Origin: Streptomyces sp. A2-16
Lineage (GTDB): Bacteria; Actinomycetota; Actinomycetes; Streptomycetales; Streptomycetaceae
Assembly: GCF_018128905.1 (NCBI RefSeq)
Contig: NZ_CP063808.1
Location: 5,146,001 to 5,210,000 of the forward strand
DNA: 64,000 bases
Reading direction: 5' to 3'
Position 1 is the stretch's first letter. Each line of letters begins with the position of its first letter. Position numbers and translations under genes: made by a program. Below are positions 61,042 through 64,000 of this stretch, piece by piece. The notes beneath the pieces are model-generated. The model worked only from the letters and a program-made list of their open reading frames with translations, was not told the origin of the DNA and did no database searches.

Positions 61042-63933
61042 GTGTCGGACCTTCCCCTGGACCGCAGACACTTCCTCGCCGCCACCGCGTTGACAGCCTC
61101 AGCGGCCGCCCTCCCCGGCGGTCTCCTCGCGGGAACGGCCGAGGCTGCGGTCCCGCCGCAGGTCACGCTCCCCGACCGCGGCATCCACGACACCTCCCCC
61201 GCCGCCTCCTGGACCGACGGCTTCCTCACCGGCAACGGTGAGCACGGCGCCGTCCTGCACGGGGCGGCGGCGCTGGAGAAGGTGGTCCTCAATCACCACC
61301 GCCTGGTGCTGCCGAACGGCACCCGCGACCTGCAACCACCCGTGCACGCCGGCCGCCTGAACGGCGTACGCGACAAGGCGCTCGCCGGGGACTACGCCGG
61401 CGCCAACAAGGACTTCGCCTCCGGGTGGTCACTGCGCTGGACGCAGACGTACCACCCCGCCCATGAACTGCGCCTCAGCACTCCGGGCATGACCACGGTC
61501 GACAACTACGTCCGGACCACGGACTACCGCACCGGTGAGGTCGGCTCCAGCTGGACCGACCAGTACGGCACCTGGACACGCCGCGCGTTCGTCTCCCGAG
61601 CCGACAACGTCATCGTCCACGAGCTGCTCCCCGCACCCGGGCGCACCGTCGACACCACACTGAGCATCAACACCGCGCTCGACGGCGTACCCACCACCGT
61701 CGGCTTCACCACCCTCGCCACCCTGCGCGACGGCGACGGCTACCTGAACCTGCGCGGCACCTACCCCGCGGGGCAGGGCGCCTTCGGCTACGAGGGCGTC
61801 ACGCGTGTCGTGGCGACAGGGGCGGGCTCCTCGGTCACCGTCAACGGCTCCACGATCGTCGTGGCCAGGGCGACCAGGGTGATCCTGCTGACCAAGCTGG
61901 ACCGCTACGAGTCCTCCACCGCCTGGAACGCCGAGCCGCTGCACGCCCGACTGGCCGCGCTCGGCACCGACTACGCCACCCTGCGCTCGGCACACACCGC
62001 GATCCACACCGAGCTGTACGACCGTTCCCGCCTCGACCTGAACGTCCCCGACGCCGACCGCAAGCTGTCCGTCAGCGAACTCATCGCCCGCCAGAACGCG
62101 CACCGGGGCGTCATCGACCTCGCCCTCCTCGAGCGCCTCTACGACTCGGGCCGCTACCTCTTCCTCAGCTCCAGCGGAGTCCTGCCGCCCCGCCTCACCG
62201 GCATCTGGACGGGCTCCTGGAACGGCGCCTGGGCCGACGACTTCACCACCGACGCCAACATCAACCTCCAGGTCGCCGGGGCCAACATCCTCGACACCAC
62301 CGACGTGATGGAGGGCTACTTCGACCTGATCCTCGGCCAGCTCGCCCACTGGCGCACCAACGCCACCAACCTCTACGGCGCCCGCGGCTTCCTCGCTCCG
62401 TCCCGCACCGACGGCGAGTACGGCCACATGCTCCACTTCGACAACGGCTCTTTCCCTGGCCAGTGCTGGACCGGCGGCGCCGACTGGTTGCTGTACCCGA
62501 TGCTGGAGTACTTCGAGGTCACCGGCGACAGCGACTTCCATCGCACCAGGCTGGCGCCGGCCCTGATGGAACTGGCCCTGTTCTACGAGGACTTCCTGAC
62601 CCGGACCGACGCGAACGGCAAGGCCGTCTTCGTGCCGTCCTTCTCCATGGAGAACGCGCCCGGCAACACCGGCGTCTGTCTGTCGATCAACGCCACCGGC
62701 GACATCATGGCCGGCAGACACGCCCTCCAGGCCGCCATCGATGCGGCCGACGCCCTGGGCGTGGAGCAGGGCAGCGGACAGGGCGTCGAGCGCTGGACGG
62801 CGTTGCTGGCCAAGCTGCCGGACTACCGCGTCAACAGCGACGGCGCGCTCGCCGAATGGTCCTGGCCCACCCTGAGCGACCACTACGATCACCGGCACAT
62901 CCAACACCTGTACGGCGCCTGGCCGTTGCACGAGATCAACCCCGAGGACGAGCCCGCACTCGTCCGCCCGGCTCTCAAGGCCCTGGAAAAGCGCGGCGAC
63001 CAGAACATCTCCGCCCACGGCAGCCTCCACCGCGCCCTGGCCGGGGCCCGTCTCAAGGACGGCGGCAAGGTCTACGACAACCTGAGGAAGATCATCGGCA
63101 ACAACATGGTCTTCAAGTCGCTGATGACCTCCCACAATCCCGACCTGGACATCTACAACGCGGACGCCGCGCACGCCTTGCCGGGTGTGCTCGCGGAGGC
63201 CCTGGTCTACTCCCGGCCCGGAGTGCTGGAGGTCCTGCCGGCTCTGCCCGACCAACTCGCCAAGGGCACCATCACCGGCGTACGCACCCGCGGCCGGATC
63301 CGGATCCACACCTTCAGCTGGGACCTGACCGCCCGCACCGCCACCCTCTCCCTCACCTCGGCGATCGACCAGACCGTCACCCTCGTCAGCCGACGCGGCA
63401 TGACCTCGGTGACGACCTCCGCGACGGTGGCCTCCTCTCCTCTGGGCACACACGCCCGCGAGGTGGCACTGGTGGCCGGGCAGCGCATCGACATCACCGT
63501 CTCGCTGCTCAGCGCCTGGTTCAAGCTGGTCAACCGGCGCAGCGGCAAGGTCCTCGACGTGTCGGCCGGAGGCACTGCCGACGGCGCGAAGGTCATCCAG
63601 TACACCTCGTCCGGCTCCGCCAACCAGCAGTGGCAGTTCCTGCCCAACGCGGACGGCTCCTTCCGTCTGCGGGCGCGGCACAGCGGCCGCGTTCTCGACA
63701 GCCCCGGCGACAGCGCCCAGGGCGCCCAGCTCATCCAGTGGCATGACGCGGGCAGCGACAACCAGTGGTGGAGGCTGGTCGACGCGGGCGGCGGCTTCCA
63801 CCGCGTCGTCAACGTCCGCAACAGCTCGTGGTGCGTGGACGTCGACGGCGGCTCGACGGCCGACGGCGCCCGGGTCATCCAGCAGGCCGTCGGGTCCGGG
63901 ACGAACCAGGAGTGGCAGATCGTCGGAGTGTGA
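61042..63933 (+). CDS. Secreted GH95 glycoside hydrolase (alpha-L-fucosidase/alpha-L-galactosidase type) with ricin domain
   Basis: A 963-residue protein from GTG 61042 with AAGGAG upstream. The twin-arginine signal is DRRHFLAATALTASAA. GH95 marks include the N-terminal sandwich (GFLTGNGEHGAVLHG), DANINLQ in the (alpha/alpha)6 barrel, the general-acid region PSFSMENAPG with E537, and HIQHLYGAWPLHEINPED. The usual Asp-Tyr-His before the N-I-N motif reads D-F-T-T here (about 400-403), possibly affecting whether C6 carries hydroxyl. A ricin domain occupies the last ~135 residues. It should release L-fucose or L-galactose for the adjacent CUT2 importer and fucose pathway. Confidence 0.87.
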   Translation: MSDLPLDRRHFLAATALTASAAALPGGLLAGTAEAAVPPQVTLPDRGIHDTSPAASWTDGFLTGNGEHGAVLHGAAALEKVVLNHHRLVLPNGTRDLQPPVHAGRLNGVRDKALAGDYAGANKDFASGWSLRWTQTYHPAHELRLSTPGMTTVDNYVRTTDYRTGEVGSSWTDQYGTWTRRAFVSRADNVIVHELLPAPGRTVDTTLSINTALDGVPTTVGFTTLATLRDGDGYLNLRGTYPAGQGAFGYEGVTRVVATGAGSSVTVNGSTIVVARATRVILLTKLDRYESSTAWNAEPLHARLAALGTDYATLRSAHTAIHTELYDRSRLDLNVPDADRKLSVSELIARQNAHRGVIDLALLERLYDSGRYLFLSSSGVLPPRLTGIWTGSWNGAWADDFTTDANINLQVAGANILDTTDVMEGYFDLILGQLAHWRTNATNLYGARGFLAPSRTDGEYGHMLHFDNGSFPGQCWTGGADWLLYPMLEYFEVTGDSDFHRTRLAPALMELALFYEDFLTRTDANGKAVFVPSFSMENAPGNTGVCLSINATGDIMAGRHALQAAIDAADALGVEQGSGQGVERWTALLAKLPDYRVNSDGALAEWSWPTLSDHYDHRHIQHLYGAWPLHEINPEDEPALVRPALKALEKRGDQNISAHGSLHRALAGARLKDGGKVYDNLRKIIGNNMVFKSLMTSHNPDLDIYNADAAHALPGVLAEALVYSRPGVLEVLPALPDQLAKGTITGVRTRGRIRIHTFSWDLTARTATLSLTSAIDQTVTLVSRRGMTSVTTSATVASSPLGTHAREVALVAGQRIDITVSLLSAWFKLVNRRSGKVLDVSAGGTADGAKVIQYTSSGSANQQWQFLPNADGSFRLRARHSGRVLDSPGDSAQGAQLIQWHDAGSDNQWWRLVDAGGGFHRVVNVRNSSWCVDVDGGSTADGARVIQQAVGSGTNQEWQIVGV

Positions 63934-64000
63934 CACCACCAGCGGCGGGCTGTGTTGGGGGTGCGGTTACTGGTGGGTTTCAAGAGTTCAGTAAGATCCA

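Noticed and set aside
1..64000. CRISPR arrays, tRNA genes, insertion sequences
   Set aside because: No regularly spaced direct repeats of CRISPR type, no cloverleaf with a tRNA acceptor pattern, and no transposase-like reading frame was seen by eye; a covariance-model search was not possible.

Overview
The window is high-GC actinobacterial DNA and almost certainly comes from a Streptomyces or close relative. It has strong third-position GC bias, GTG and TTG starts, start-stop overlapping operons, a SARP/NB-ARC/TPR regulator, MEDS-type anti-sigma proteins, a PAS/GAF/PP2C/kinase protein, twin-arginine signals and many secreted hydrolases with ricin-type lectin tails. Several broken genes (a TetR gene, a sialidase-like gene, a PIG-V-like membrane protein) suggest a variable accessory region, perhaps a chromosome arm. 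No tRNA, rRNA, CRISPR array or insertion sequence was recognised.

Layout. (1) 1-2.1 kb: the tail of a sensor kinase and a pair of MEDS-domain proteins (kinase type and STAS type). (2) 2.2-2.7 kb: a decayed TetR gene next to a perfect 16-bp inverted repeat. (3) 2.7-11.6 kb: a compact ribosomal-peptide (RiPP) cluster on the minus strand with an MFS exporter, an S9 post-proline peptidase, a 30-residue precursor too short for ordinary ORF calling, a cobalamin-type radical SAM C-methyltransferase and a DUF5825 protein. It is faced by a divergent SARP regulator. (4) 11.6-22.7 kb: a cupin, a truncated sialidase-like enzyme, a GH36 alpha-galactosidase, a LacI regulator, a CUT1 sugar transporter and a secreted clan GH-A enzyme. 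(5) 23.5-35.8 kb: a GntR regulator, a second CUT1 transporter and an L-sugar catabolic operon (mutarotase, COG3618 lactonase, Zn-dehydrogenase, SDR, KDPG aldolase, KDG kinase, aldose dehydrogenase) that looks most like an L-galactose-type route. (6) 35.8-44 kb: two large secreted beta-helix enzymes (GH141-like) flanking a GH43 enzyme. (7) 44.3-46.7 kb: a PAS/GAF/phosphatase/kinase protein. (8) 46.7-63.9 kb: an L-fucose oxidative regulon. On the minus strand are larE, larC, larB, larA, a lactonase, an aldose dehydrogenase and an FAH-family hydrolase. After a GntR gene, on the plus strand, come L-fuconate dehydratase, an SDR, a CUT2 sugar transporter and a secreted GH95 enzyme.

How the parts fit. 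The secreted GH95, GH141-like, GH36 and GH43 enzymes would release L-fucose, L-galactose, D-galactose and arabinose-like sugars from plant polysaccharide, and three binding-protein transporters import the products. In the right-hand regulon the known L-fucose route ends in pyruvate plus L-lactate. The translationally coupled lar genes, which make the nickel-pincer cofactor and a LarA racemase, could therefore process the L-lactate made by the pathway. That coupling and the small hydrophobic RiPP are the two most interesting systems here.

Intergenic stretches over 300 bases are 2082-2738 (pseudogene and repeats), 24327-24631 (promoter/operator), 43945-44277 (promoter/operator), 53495-54070 (degenerate ~39-bp repeats, no gene) and 54806-55114 (divergent promoter with repeated CATCCCAT boxes). 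Nothing could be assigned in 63934-64000. Product names rest on motif and family recognition by eye; no database search was run.
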